Made by a program: the position numbers and the translations under genes | Part shown: positions 35,596-44,567 of the stretch, piece after piece | Layout: every line of letters starts with the position of its first letter | Position numbering within the stretch: the stretch's first letter is position 1 | DNA from: an uncultured Caulobacterales bacterium | GTDB taxonomy: Bacteria > Pseudomonadota > Alphaproteobacteria > Caulobacterales > Caulobacteraceae | Direction: 5' to 3' | Length of the DNA: 64,000 bases | Assembly (NCBI GenBank): GCA_903862425.1 | Contig: CAIOYC010000005.1 | Span: forward strand, 32,740 to 96,739 | The notes under the pieces: model-generated | The model's database searches: none | What the model was told of the DNA's origin: nothing | The model's input: the letters and a program-made list of their open reading frames with translations, nothing else

Positions 35596-35952
35596 TCAGG
35601 CGACAGCGGCCTCTTCGGCCGCGTGAAATGCTTCCAGGGTTCGCGTCGAGTAGATCAAGGCCGCGCCTGCGTTCACACTGACTGCCACGCTTAAGGCCTC
35701 GGCCAATTCCTCCTCGGTCGCGCCGTTCTTCCGCGCTGCTTCGGCATGGACGGTGATGCAGCCGTCGCAGCGGAGGCTAACCGCGACCGCGAGAGCGATA
35801 AGCTCGCGGGTTTTTTCATCGAAGCGCCCAAGCTTGCGGCCCGCGCCGTTGATCATCGAATAGCCCCGGACCGCGTCCGGGGTGAGATGACCCAGACGCC
35901 CTACGGCTCCCGCCACCTGATCACGATAGGTGTTCCAATCGAGCATTGGCAT
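35596..35952 (-). CDS. Carboxymuconolactone decarboxylase/AhpD-like protein
   Basis: A 118-residue helical protein with the AhpD-type active-site motif LRCDGCITVHAE (Cys-x-x-Cys followed by His). Such proteins are alkylhydroperoxidase-like thiol enzymes, and this size matches the stand-alone CMD group. It resembles the second AhpD-like protein at 60648. It stands alone, divergent from the secreted hydrolase at 36242; the spacer of 289 bp is AT-rich in its middle and probably contains both promoters. Confidence 0.9.
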   Translation of the reverse strand: MPMLDWNTYRDQVAGAVGRLGHLTPDAVRGYSMINGAGRKLGRFDEKTRELIALAVAVSLRCDGCITVHAEAARKNGATEEELAEALSVAVSVNAGAALIYSTRTLEAFHAAEEAAVA

Positions 35953-36241
35953 GTGGTTTCCCGAAAATTGTGAGCCGAAAATCCGACCCCACCATAGGAC
36001 CTAAGGCCAAAATAAAGCTGATCCATTGCACATCGCTGTTGATTTGCGGGACCTCATGCCAACTCTCAATAATAAACAACAGTGTATTCGGCATCGAAGC
36101 TTTGCGCCGTTTCACAGCGTCTAACGGTATCTCGCTAGGGTAACGCGTGCACTTGTCGGAGATTGGGGTAGCCACGGCAAGGCCAAGCGCGGGGCGGCGG
36201 GACGGAATGCTCCGATCCTGGACAGGCTTCGGAGGGACGAG

Positions 36242-37228
36242 ATGACAATCAGCGACGAACCTCTTTCACCCTCGCGCCGGGTTATGCTCGCGTCGGGCCT
36301 GGCCGCCACCACGGCGCTTTGTCTGCCTACGGCCGCACCGGCGGCGGACAGCCCTGTCCGGCATGCCGTCACCCCCCACACGAAAGGCCAGACCATGGGC
36401 ATGTTCAAGACGAAAGACGGCACCGATATTTTCTACAAAGACTGGGGTCCCCGGAACGCTCAAGTCATCGCCTTCCATCACGGTTGGCCGCTGAGCGCGG
36501 ACGACTGGGACAACCAGATGATGTTCTTTCTGGCCCAGGGCTATCGCGTGGTCGCGCATGATCGCCGCGGCCACGGGCGGTCAAGCCAGACCGACGTTGG
36601 CACCGACATGGATACCTACGCCGCCGACTGCGCGGAGCTGGCTGATCACCTCAACCTAAAGAATGCAATCCACGTCGGGCACTCGACCGGTGGCGGAGAG
36701 GTCACGCGTTACGTGGCGCGCTACGGCGGCGGCGGGCGGGTCTCCAAGGCGGTGCTGATCAGCGCGATCCCTCCGCTGATTGTGCAGACGCCGGCCAATC
36801 CCACCGGCGTTCCTCGCGAAACTTTCGACGGGCTACGCAAATCCCTCGCCGCCAATCGGTCCCAGTTCTACCTCGATGTCGCGTCGGGTCCATTCTACGG
36901 TTTCAACCGGCCGGGCGTGAAGACGATCCAGGGCGACGTGGACAACTGGTGGCGCCAGGGGATGATGGGCGCCGCCCAGGCCCATTACGACTGCATCAGG
37001 GTGTGGTCAGAAACGGACCTGACAGAGGACCTCAAGATGATCGACGTCCCGACGCTGGTCCTGCACAGCGAGGACGACCAGGTTGTCCCCTACGCCAACG
37101 CCGGTCCGAAGGCGGTCAAGCTCCTGAGGCAACCGACGTTTAAGTCCTACAAGGACCTGCCGCACGGCATGCCGACGACGCACGCGGACATCATCAACGC
37201 CGACATCATAACCTTCCTGAAGGCCTAG
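36242..37228 (+). CDS. Secreted alpha/beta hydrolase (non-heme haloperoxidase-like)
   Basis: A 328-residue hydrolase. The N-terminus has a twin-arginine-type leader: SRRVMLASGLAATTAL, then APAA. The mature domain has HHGWPLS oxyanion region, nucleophile Ser in GHSTGGGE, Asp in SEDDQVVP, and His in LPHGMPTTH, the triad of the chloroperoxidase/esterase group. Enzymes of this group make peracids or hydrolyse esters. ATG 36242 has GGAGG just upstream. Cytoplasmic relatives start near MGMFKTKDG; the leader here is an addition. It heads a run of rightward genes. Confidence 0.9.
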   Translation: MTISDEPLSPSRRVMLASGLAATTALCLPTAAPAADSPVRHAVTPHTKGQTMGMFKTKDGTDIFYKDWGPRNAQVIAFHHGWPLSADDWDNQMMFFLAQGYRVVAHDRRGHGRSSQTDVGTDMDTYAADCAELADHLNLKNAIHVGHSTGGGEVTRYVARYGGGGRVSKAVLISAIPPLIVQTPANPTGVPRETFDGLRKSLAANRSQFYLDVASGPFYGFNRPGVKTIQGDVDNWWRQGMMGAAQAHYDCIRVWSETDLTEDLKMIDVPTLVLHSEDDQVVPYANAGPKAVKLLRQPTFKSYKDLPHGMPTTHADIINADIITFLKA

Positions 37229-37336
37229 TCGAAAGCGGCGCCGCACCATCCTCCCCGGGCGCGGCGTCACTTCTTCATCGTTCAACACCATCACCGGCCC
37301 GGCGGGCACGCGCTTGCTTGACCCATTGGAACTGCC

Positions 37337-38257
37337 ATGACCGATCACCCCATCTCGACCGCCGCTTTGGCGGGACTGGTGGCTCTTGGCGCCGCCACCG
37401 TCGCATTCGCCAGCCCATACTCCGACATCAACGCGGCGGCGGCCTCGAGCCAGATCATAACGCGCCATGTGCGCGGCAACGTCAGCATGCTTGACGGCTC
37501 CGGCGGCGAGATCACGGTCCTTTCTGGGCCCGACGGAATCCTATTGGTCGACGCCGGAATCGCGGTCTCACAAAGGAAGATTGAAGCGGCGCTACACGCG
37601 ATCAATCCGGGTAAGCTCCGCTATGTCGTGCTGACCCATTGGCATTGGGATCACTCCGACGGCGACGGCTGGGTGCGACGTGCCGGCGCAAGCATCATCG
37701 CAGACAAGCATACTGTGCAACGGTTGTCCCAGACGCTCCGCATCGTCGAATGGGAGCACACCTTCCAGCCTGTCCCCCAGGCGGCACTGCCCAACGTGGT
37801 GCTGACCGGCGACAAGACAATGCGTTTTGCTGGTGAGACGGTTCGTATCCGCCACTACAGGCCGAGCCACACCGATGGGGATTTATCCGTCTACTTCGAG
37901 AAAGCAGACGTCCTCTCGACGGGCGACACCTTTTGGAACGGTGTCTATCCATTCATCGACTATGTAACCGGCGGCAGCATAGACGGGGCGATTTCGGCGG
38001 CGAACGCCAACCTCGCGTTGGCCAAGCCGACAACGCTTGTCGTTCCGGGCCACGGTCCGCTGGGCGATCGCGATCAGCTGGTCGCCTTCCGCGATATGCT
38101 CGTGGCCATCCGCGGCAAGGTCGCGGACTTGAAGGCAAAGGGGCTTACGGCAGACCAGGTGGTCGCCGCCAAGCCAACGGCCGCGTATGACGCCAAGTGG
38201 GGTCATTCAGTCATTAGCGGCGCCCTATTCACGAGGCTCGTCTACCGTGGCGTCTGA
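37337..38257 (+). CDS. Secreted metallo-beta-lactamase-fold hydrolase
   Basis: A 306-residue MBL-fold protein with a signal peptide ([18 protein letters not shown]). The metal motif [10 protein letters not shown] is complete, followed by [20 protein letters not shown], and VPGHGPLGD for the remaining ligands. This is a two-zinc class; substrate unknown, though related periplasmic proteins include SoxH-like and quinoprotein-associated hydrolases. It follows the hydrolase gene by 108 bp and may share its promoter. Confidence 0.9.
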   Translation: MTDHPISTAALAGLVALGAATVAFASPYSDINAAAASSQIITRHVRGNVSMLDGSGGEITVLSGPDGILLVDAGIAVSQRKIEAALHAINPGKLRYVVLTHWHWDHSDGDGWVRRAGASIIADKHTVQRLSQTLRIVEWEHTFQPVPQAALPNVVLTGDKTMRFAGETVRIRHYRPSHTDGDLSVYFEKADVLSTGDTFWNGVYPFIDYVTGGSIDGAISAANANLALAKPTTLVVPGHGPLGDRDQLVAFRDMLVAIRGKVADLKAKGLTADQVVAAKPTAAYDAKWGHSVISGALFTRLVYRGV

Positions 38258-38273
38258 CAACCGGTTGTCCGAT

Positions 38274-38738
38274 ATGAGCCGTCCGCCTCTACCGCCGTTC
38301 ACCCGCGAGACCGCGATCCAGAAGGTCAGGTTGGCGGAAGACGGCTGGAATAGCCGCGACCCCGCATTGGTGGTCTTGGCCTACAGCGTCGACACGCGAT
38401 GGCGGAACCGCTCGGAATTCGCCGTCGGTCGCGTGGAGGCAGAGGCGCTTCTTCGTCGAAAGTGGGCGCGAGAGCTGGAATATCGGCTGATCAAGGAGCT
38501 CTGGGCCTTCGAGGGCCACCGGATCGCGGTGCGCTTCGCTTACGAGTACCGAACCGACGATGGCGGCTGGTTCCGGGCCTACGGCAACGAGAATTGGGAG
38601 TTCGCGCCCGACGGGCTGATGAGCCATCGTCACGCTAGCATCAACGACCTGCCAATCACGGAAGCCGAGCGGCGGTTTCACTGGCAGCCCGGGCGCAGAC
38701 CGGACGGCCATCCGGGGCTTTCAGATTTCGGTTTCTGA
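38274..38738 (+). CDS. DUF1348 (NTF2-like) protein
   Basis: A 154-residue protein matching DUF1348: [20 protein letters not shown] at the start, [16 protein letters not shown]-like [12 protein letters not shown], and the ending REASIN-like [10 protein letters not shown]. It has the cone-shaped NTF2 fold and is nearly the full family length. Function unknown. ATG 38274 is favoured over a start that overlaps the MBL gene. It follows in the same direction 16 bases after the MBL stop. Confidence 0.9.
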   Translation: MSRPPLPPFTRETAIQKVRLAEDGWNSRDPALVVLAYSVDTRWRNRSEFAVGRVEAEALLRRKWARELEYRLIKELWAFEGHRIAVRFAYEYRTDDGGWFRAYGNENWEFAPDGLMSHRHASINDLPITEAERRFHWQPGRRPDGHPGLSDFGF

Positions 38739-38807
38739 TCGCCCACGCGCCCGCAGAGCCCAGGCCTCGTTTATTTCGGAATTTTAGACATAAGGAGGGT
38801 TTCGGCC

Positions 38808-39215
38808 ATGCCGACACGAACGCCGCGGGCGGTTGCAGAGAAGCTTGCCGAGGCAATGGGGGCTGGCGCAGAGCGCGAGCCGATCTTCGCGTTGCTTGCT
38901 GAAGCCATGACCTTCGAGATGCCGGGCGATCCTTCGGTGTTCCCATGGATAGGGCATTCGGTCGGTCGTGAGCAGGTCGCGAGCCTCCTGGACGGTCTGC
39001 GGCAGGTGGTCATCCTGGAGCGGTTCGTCGTCCGGCTCATTCTTGCTGATGACGCCAACGCCGCCATTGTTGGTGAGCTCGCGTGCCGGGTGGTGGCGAC
39101 CGGAAAGCTGATCGAAACACCCTACGCCATCGTCCTTACGGTGGAATCCGGGTTGATCACGCGGTTCTTGATGCTTGAGGACAGCTTTGCCGTGTCCAGG
39201 GCGGCCCAACCTTAA
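38808..39215 (+). CDS. SnoaL/NTF2-like protein, copy 1
   Basis: A 135-residue NTF2-like protein with a perfect AAGGAGG ribosome site. It is a paralogue of the protein at 46701: both share FEMPGD/FEVPGD, PWIG, GELA/SRVVATG and the ending FLMLEDSFAVS. The family includes cyclases and isomerases, but no catalytic residue can be assigned with confidence. It is followed by a decayed SDR gene, whose intact relative lies near the second copy, suggesting that the set duplicated together. Confidence 0.85.
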   Translation: MPTRTPRAVAEKLAEAMGAGAEREPIFALLAEAMTFEMPGDPSVFPWIGHSVGREQVASLLDGLRQVVILERFVVRLILADDANAAIVGELACRVVATGKLIETPYAIVLTVESGLITRFLMLEDSFAVSRAAQP

Positions 39216-39234
39216 TCTGGCGGCCTGATCCCAA

Positions 39235-39420
39235 GGTCGCGCTCGGCGAAGCCCAGCGCGCGCCACGAGGACGACTTGCGCTCTGCCCCCATCGCGCACA
39301 GTTCGAGGCCGATCACGTAACGGCCTGTCGACCGAGGCGAGGAACGAGCACCGCCTAGGCGATCTCTTCAGGTTCAGGGAGTCCCCGGAGCGCGGTCGTG
39401 CAGCGCACCATCTTCTGCAT
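39235..39420 (-). pseudogene. Decayed C-terminal remnant of a short-chain dehydrogenase
   Basis: Reading leftward from 39420 gives MQKMVRCTTALRGLPEPEEIA then an in-frame TAG; a frame change then restores a FLAS-like stretch and a YVIGLELCA-like stretch. This parallels the last 48 residues of the intact SDR at 44568 (MQEMVRSTTPLGRLAEPKEI...). DNA similarity continues past the stop into the downstream flank (the AGCCCAGCGCGCG stretch occurs at both places). It has a nonsense codon and a frameshift and is not expressed as an enzyme. Confidence 0.75.
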
Positions 39421-39535
39421 TTACCTGGCACGCAATTCCTCACGGCAGCTCACCAACACTCCCTCGCAGTGCGGTGCTTCAGGCGGCAGTTTGCAGGAGA
39501 GACGAGGTCCTTGGTCTCTTTTCTGGAGCAGTGGC

Positions 39536-40792
39536 ATGCAGGTGCCTCCTGACCGAAACCACGTTCCCAGCGTCCGCCCGACCCGTCGCAACATGTTGGT
39601 CGCCGGCGCCGGTTTGGCGTTGGCCGGCCCGGCTACGGCCGAAACCCTCGCGGACATCCCTGACCGCGCGCCTGGCGCCCCCCTAAGCGGCCACAGCGAA
39701 CGCTCGAGCTATGTGAAGCTTTCGAGGATACCCGAGGCCGGCCCCGGCATGCGCCACGTCGATCCCGCGGACGCGATCAACTCCAAAGCGCCCCTGCAGG
39801 AACTCGTCGGCACCATCACCCCCTCCGACCTGCACTACGAGCGCAGCCACTCGGGAGTGCCCGACATCGATCCGGACGTTCATAGGCTCCTCGTCCACGG
39901 ACAGGTGGAACGACCACTGGTCCTAAGCCTCGACGATCTAAAAGCGCTGCCGTCCATTACGCGCACCGTATTCATCGAGTGTACCGGGAATGGGTGGGAG
40001 AACTGGAAGGCAGCGGATCCGACCCTAACGGTACAAAATACACATGGTTTGGTGAGCAATAACGAATGGACCGGCGTGCCCCTGCGCATCCTGGTCGATC
40101 TGGTCGGTCGAAGCAGCGGCTCGACATGGATGCTCGCCGAAGGCGGCGACGGCGCCGGCGTCGCGCGAAGCATTCCGCTGACCGACGAGATCATCGACGA
40201 GGCGTTCGTCGCCTACGGCCAGAACGGCGAGCCGCTCAGGCCCGCGCATGGGTTTCCCATTCGCCTTGTCACACCTGGTCTAGAGGGAAACCTCCACATC
40301 AAGTGGCTGCGCCGTTTGAAGTTCGGCGACCGGCCGTGGATGACCCGCTGGGAAACCGCGCGTTACACCCAGCTGCAGGCGAACGGTACTGCCCGGCAGT
40401 TTCAGCTGCGAATGGAGACCAACTCGGTCATCACGAGCCCGTCCGGCACGATGAAGATCAAGCCAGGACGGAACCTGATCCGCGGCTTGGCCTGGAGTGG
40501 TCATGGCAGGATCAGCCGTGTCGAAGTCAGCACCGACGCTGCGACAACGTGGAAAGAGTGCCGCCTGGTCGGTCAGGCCTTAACGAAGGCGCAGGTTCGG
40601 TTCGAGCTTCCCTGGGACTGGGACGGAAGGCCGACCAAGATCGTCAGCCGCTCAACAGACGACGCCGGCCACATTCAACCGGATCGCGCCACGCTTATCG
40701 CCCAGACTGGGACGAATGCCCTGTTTCACTACAACGCTCAACAGACCTGGAGCATCGACCTGAGCGGGGAGGTGCATAATGTCTTGGATTAA
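39536..40792 (+). CDS. SoxC-like molybdenum sulfite/sulfane dehydrogenase
   Basis: A 418-residue molybdopterin enzyme of the sulfite oxidase family, closest in form to SoxC. A twin-arginine leader (TRRNMLVAGAGLALAG) exports the folded cofactor protein. The molybdenum-ligand Cys149 lies in FIECTGNGWENW. The dimerisation domain covers the C-terminal third. SoxC needs the cytochrome SoxD to pass electrons, and two cytochrome c genes follow with overlaps. ATG 39536 has GGAG upstream; an earlier in-frame start crosses the SDR remnant and is rejected. Confidence 0.9.
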   Translation: MQVPPDRNHVPSVRPTRRNMLVAGAGLALAGPATAETLADIPDRAPGAPLSGHSERSSYVKLSRIPEAGPGMRHVDPADAINSKAPLQELVGTITPSDLHYERSHSGVPDIDPDVHRLLVHGQVERPLVLSLDDLKALPSITRTVFIECTGNGWENWKAADPTLTVQNTHGLVSNNEWTGVPLRILVDLVGRSSGSTWMLAEGGDGAGVARSIPLTDEIIDEAFVAYGQNGEPLRPAHGFPIRLVTPGLEGNLHIKWLRRLKFGDRPWMTRWETARYTQLQANGTARQFQLRMETNSVITSPSGTMKIKPGRNLIRGLAWSGHGRISRVEVSTDAATTWKECRLVGQALTKAQVRFELPWDWDGRPTKIVSRSTDDAGHIQPDRATLIAQTGTNALFHYNAQQTWSIDLSGEVHNVLD

Positions 40793-41312
40793 CCGCTCTC
40801 TTGCATTGCTCGCCTTGGTGTTCTCGGTGACCGGCGCCCAAGCCCAGACGGTCGGGCGAACACCAGCCGCGGCTGAGATCGCGGCGTGGGACATCGACGT
40901 CCGCCCCGACGGGCAGGGTCTCCCCCAGGGGTTTGGAACCGTCGCGCGCGGCAAGACGGTCTATGCGGAAAATTGTGAAGGCTGCCACGGCGTCGGCGGG
41001 ATCGGCGGCATCAAGGGCGGCCTCGTCGGGGGCCAGGGGACACTCACGTCCAACCACCCGATCAAATCCGTCGGAAGCTTTTGGCCCTATTCCACCACGC
41101 TTTTCGACTATGTCCGCAGGGCAATGCCATATCCGGCTCCCGGCTCCCTTAGTGCAGCCGATACCTATGCCGTCGTCGCTTACATATTGAGTCTGAACGG
41201 TTTGCTCCCCGCCAATGGCCGCCTTGACGCCAAGACGCTGCCAAAAGTGCGAATGCCCAATAGGGACGGCTTCAGGCCGGACGCTGAATTCAGCCAGGGG
41301 TATATCCCATGA
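40779..41312 (+). CDS. SoxD-like monoheme cytochrome c
   Basis: A 177-residue periplasmic cytochrome with a signal peptide (LALLALVFSVTGAQAQ) and a single heme site CEGCH at residues 66-70. The segment GFGTVARGKTVYAENCEGCHG and the ending PNRDGF match SoxD, but typical SoxD has two hemes and is about twice as long. Here the second heme function may be supplied by the next gene. It overlaps the SoxC-like gene by 14 bases with GGGGAGG just inside that gene. Confidence 0.87.
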   Translation: MSWINRSLALLALVFSVTGAQAQTVGRTPAAAEIAAWDIDVRPDGQGLPQGFGTVARGKTVYAENCEGCHGVGGIGGIKGGLVGGQGTLTSNHPIKSVGSFWPYSTTLFDYVRRAMPYPAPGSLSAADTYAVVAYILSLNGLLPANGRLDAKTLPKVRMPNRDGFRPDAEFSQGYIP

Positions 41313-41686
41313 AACTGCGACCCTGGATGATGTCGGTACTGGCGCTTTCAATCACGTTGGCCGATGCAAGCCGCGGACGGGCCGGCAGCCTCGAGTCGGG
41401 TAAGGCGGTTTTCGCCCGATGCGCATCTTGCCACTCGACCCGGCCTGGCCAGAATGGAGTGGGACCGAGCCTGTTCGGCGTGATTGGCCGGCGGGCGGGC
41501 ACGGCGCCGGGGTTTCGCTACTCCTCCGCCATGACCGCCTTCGGACGCGTGTGGGACCCGGGTCTGGTCAGCGCCTATCTCGCCGATCCGAAAACGGTCG
41601 TGCCGGGAAACAAGATGACGTTTCCGGGCCTCAAATCCGCTCAGGACCGCGACAACATCGCCGCCTATCTATCGAGCCTTAAGTAG
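41309..41686 (+). CDS. Class I cytochrome c
   Basis: A 125-residue periplasmic cytochrome c with a signal peptide, heme site CASCH at 38-42, GVGPSLFGVIGR and the distal-ligand region NKMTFPGLKS. This is a c2/c550-type carrier. Its ATG overlaps the SoxD-like stop, making a SoxC, SoxD-like, cytochrome c operon that passes sulfite-derived electrons to the respiratory chain. The following 423 bp to the DUF983 gene contain no recognisable gene, only short frames without support. Confidence 0.92.
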   Translation: MKLRPWMMSVLALSITLADASRGRAGSLESGKAVFARCASCHSTRPGQNGVGPSLFGVIGRRAGTAPGFRYSSAMTAFGRVWDPGLVSAYLADPKTVVPGNKMTFPGLKSAQDRDNIAAYLSSLK

Positions 41687-42109
41687 ATAGGATAAGAAAA
41701 GGCTCAGGTTGACCCGCCAGATCGGAATGCCTGACCCGCGCCCCCGTCGATCAAATTCGCCCGATATGGCGCACAGATCAGGACGAAAGGCTCGATCAGG
41801 AAGCTGCAGCAGCTCGCGGGATCGAAGGTCTGGTTTCCAGGAGGGCCCAACCCTCGGTCACCGCGGGCTCTGCCCTCGCCTAAACTCGGCCCTCAGAGCC
41901 CCATCGGGGTGAGGCGGCCTTCGGACCCTGGCCAAATCGACGAGTCTTACCCGACCCCGATTTCGATCCGTGGCGGCCTAGCGAACAAGGTGCGCGACAC
42001 TGGGACAAATTCACAAGAACTAACTCACGGCCGGCCGCGAGGAGGCTGACACTGATGGTGCGGTCGCCGACGACCGTCGGGCGATGATCCGGCCGCATCG
42101 GAGGGTGTG
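41687..42109. other. Intergenic stretch without a recognised gene
   Basis: About 420 bp between the cytochrome operon and the DUF983 gene. Short open frames on both strands have no ribosome site or family resemblance. No clear terminator; the final bases contain the GGAGGG ribosome site of the next gene. Confidence 0.5.
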
Positions 42110-42472
42110 ATGAGCCTCGAATACATTCAGCCATCGACACTCGGCGCCGTGCTGCGCTGTGGGTGGCCACGTTGCGGCGTTGGGCGTTTGTTCAGTGGAT
42201 TTCTCAATCTGGCGCGGTCTTGTGAGCACTGCGGCCTCGACTTCGGGTTCGCCGACCCGGCTGACGGGCCCGCCTTCTTCGCCATCACGATCGTAGGAAC
42301 GATGCTTGTCGGGGTGTGGGCCTGGACGACAGTGACCTGGCGTCCGCCGATCTGGCTTCAGTTCACGGTGTTTGTACCCGCGCTCACGCTGGGAAGCCTG
42401 GGCGCGCTTCGCCCATTGAAGGCCTGGTTCGTGGCCGAGCAGTACGCCCGTCAAGCCGGGGAGAGCCAGTAG
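42110..42472 (+). CDS. DUF983 membrane protein, copy 1
   Basis: A 120-residue DUF983 protein: CGWPRCGVGRLFSGFL, then [20 protein letters not shown], two membrane helices, and the ending PLKAWFVAEQYARQAGE. The four-cysteine N-terminus probably binds zinc. It is a paralogue of the protein at 47324, which keeps the same blocks. Relatives occur near terminal-oxidase and cytochrome genes. ATG 42110 is favoured by a GGAGGG site four bases away; a GTG just before it is the alternative. Confidence 0.88.
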   Translation: MSLEYIQPSTLGAVLRCGWPRCGVGRLFSGFLNLARSCEHCGLDFGFADPADGPAFFAITIVGTMLVGVWAWTTVTWRPPIWLQFTVFVPALTLGSLGALRPLKAWFVAEQYARQAGESQ

Positions 42473-42663
42473 ATGAATCTCTGCAACCCTGGCCGCACAC
42501 GCCGATACGCTGCGGCTGGTCTTGGCGTTAGCCGCCCGCAGACCGCTCATCCAGGAGCAATGACCCTTCCGGCCGGCCCGATCCTGCTCGTCATGGCGAG
42601 CGGCGAATTGGCCGACCCTTCCGGGTCCGACGCGATTGAGGCGCACCGAGGAAGGACTGGCCG

Positions 42664-43902
42664 ATGGACCTATTAGGACTAACGAGCCCAATCGCGAGCA
42701 GCCGGCGACGGTTCCTCATTGCGGCGGGCGCGACGGGGATCGCACCATGGGCGAACTCGGCCTGGGCTCAGCGGTCGGTGAACCTAGTTCTGCCGGGCGG
42801 CCCTTCGGCTCGGCCGCTGACGAGTGCGTTCCCAGGCAAACTCGACATGATCCTGCAACGGACGCGGCCGCCGCTTCTCGAAACGCCGATGGCCGTCTTT
42901 GACAAGCACCTGTTCACACCCAATGACCGCTTTTTCGTGCGCTGGCATTGGGCGGACATTCCAACGTCCATAGACGTTGCGGCCTTCCGTCTGAACATCC
43001 GCGGCCATGTTGGCCGTTCGCTATCGCTTACCCTTGCCGAACTCCTCGCCATGCCGCGCGTGGAGATGGCCGCCGTCAATCAGTGTTCGGGAAACTCTCG
43101 CGGGCTTTTTCAGCCACGCGTCGCGGGCGGCCAATGGGCGCACGGCGCGATGGGCAACGCCAAATGGGTCGGCGTGAGCCTACGATATCTTCTGGATCTC
43201 GCCGGCGTGCGGCCGGGCGCGACTGAGGTGCGCTTCGCGGGGCTCGATGAGCCGCTTGTCGCCGGCGCTCCGGATTTCGCCAAGTCCCTGGCCGTCGACC
43301 ACGCGCGCGACGGAGAGGTGATGGTGGCGTTTCTGATGAACGGCGAGCAGCTTCCCCTGCTGAACGGCTTTCCCCTTCGCCTGATCGTGCCGGGTTGGTA
43401 CTCTACCTACTGGGTCAAGATGCTCAGCGAAATTGAGGTCCTCGACAAGCCGGACATTGGTTACTGGATGGCCAAGGCCTACAGGGTTCCGGACATGCCC
43501 GGCGCGAACGTGGCGCCGGGCGCCAAGGGGTACCGGACCGTACCGATCAGCCGGATGACTCCCCGATCCTGGATCACCAACATTGCGGATGGCGCCCGGC
43601 TCCCCGCGCAACACAAACTGTCGGTCGGTGGCATCGCGTTGGGTGGCGACGCCGGCGTCGCAAAGGTCGAAATCTCCGGGGACGGCGGCCGGTCATGGAC
43701 CGAGGCCAGGCTTGGTGCGGACAGCGGCAAGTACAGCTTTCGCCGTTTTGACGGTGTGCTTTCGGGCTTTCCCGCGGGGCGGCGGACATTGATGGCCCGG
43801 TGCACCAGCAATGCCGGCATTGCTCAGTCGATGACTCCCAATTGGAATCCAGGCGGCTTCATGCGCGGTTGTGTCGAGAAGACCGAGGTGGTGATCGGAT
43901 GA
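42664..43902 (+). CDS. SorA-like molybdenum sulfite dehydrogenase
   Basis: A 412-residue sulfite-oxidase-family enzyme with a twin-arginine leader (SSRRRFLIAAGATG). The molybdenum Cys141 lies in NQCSGNSRGLFQPRV and the substrate segment reads QWAHGAMGNAKWVG, the form seen in SorA-type sulfite dehydrogenases. It overlaps the downstream cytochrome gene by ATGA, matching the SorAB arrangement. A second enzyme of the same superfamily lies 3 kb upstream, so the region carries two distinct sulfite-type oxidising systems. Confidence 0.9.
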   Translation: MDLLGLTSPIASSRRRFLIAAGATGIAPWANSAWAQRSVNLVLPGGPSARPLTSAFPGKLDMILQRTRPPLLETPMAVFDKHLFTPNDRFFVRWHWADIPTSIDVAAFRLNIRGHVGRSLSLTLAELLAMPRVEMAAVNQCSGNSRGLFQPRVAGGQWAHGAMGNAKWVGVSLRYLLDLAGVRPGATEVRFAGLDEPLVAGAPDFAKSLAVDHARDGEVMVAFLMNGEQLPLLNGFPLRLIVPGWYSTYWVKMLSEIEVLDKPDIGYWMAKAYRVPDMPGANVAPGAKGYRTVPISRMTPRSWITNIADGARLPAQHKLSVGGIALGGDAGVAKVEISGDGGRSWTEARLGADSGKYSFRRFDGVLSGFPAGRRTLMARCTSNAGIAQSMTPNWNPGGFMRGCVEKTEVVIG

Positions 43903-44405
43903 AAGAGCCATCATCGCCTCAGATATCGAGAGCCATGTCGGCGGTTGTCGGCTTGGGTGGGGCGGTTGCGCTCACCGTGCTGCTCGTCAGCGCCGGCGCT
44001 CACACCAGCTTACCCAAGCCAGCCCCTCCCCCAGGAGCCGTGAGCGCCGCAACTGCGCGTGCGAAAGTTGTCGGGCGTGGGGTCACATTGGTGTCCGAGA
44101 GCGTCGACCTTCCCTATGATAGCCTGTTCTTCGTGGGCCCCGGTTCTGATGTCATGAACGCCAACTGTACGGCATGTCACTCCGCAAGCATGGTGACCAA
44201 TCAGCCGGCGCTCACGGTCGAAGACTGGAAGGCGGAAGTCGACAAAATGCGTGGAGTCTACAAGGCGAGCGTCACGGACGATGACGCCCCGGGAATCCTG
44301 ACGTACCTCTCGGCGATGAGCCTCATGACGGCGGCGTTGAACTCGCCCGCTCGACCAGCCTCCGCCGGATCAAGGTCTTCCGACGGAACCACATCTACAA
44401 AGTGA
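43899..44405 (+). CDS. SorB-like cytochrome c subunit
   Basis: A 168-residue periplasmic or membrane-anchored cytochrome with one heme site, CTACH, at residues 90-94. The N-terminus has one hydrophobic segment (AVVGLGGAVALTVLLVSAG), followed by a Pro-rich linker. The heme block SDVMNANCTACHSASMVTNQ matches SorB-type sulfite dehydrogenase subunits. The C-terminal 25 residues are Ser/Ala-rich and variable. It should accept electrons from the SorA-like enzyme. Confidence 0.87.
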   Translation: MKEPSSPQISRAMSAVVGLGGAVALTVLLVSAGAHTSLPKPAPPPGAVSAATARAKVVGRGVTLVSESVDLPYDSLFFVGPGSDVMNANCTACHSASMVTNQPALTVEDWKAEVDKMRGVYKASVTDDDAPGILTYLSAMSLMTAALNSPARPASAGSRSSDGTTSTK

Positions 44406-44567
44406 ACTGTGTCGGCGGCAACGTGAATTGAGCGGATCCTAGTTTCGCCCCGGCGACCAAGCCCGACGCCGCCGCCAGCAGATGGCGTCGCGAAGTATTG
44501 GGTTCAGGGATAGTCCGGCGGAGTCATCCTAAGTTTGCGCCCGCGTGAGCCCAGCGCGCGGCGCGGG

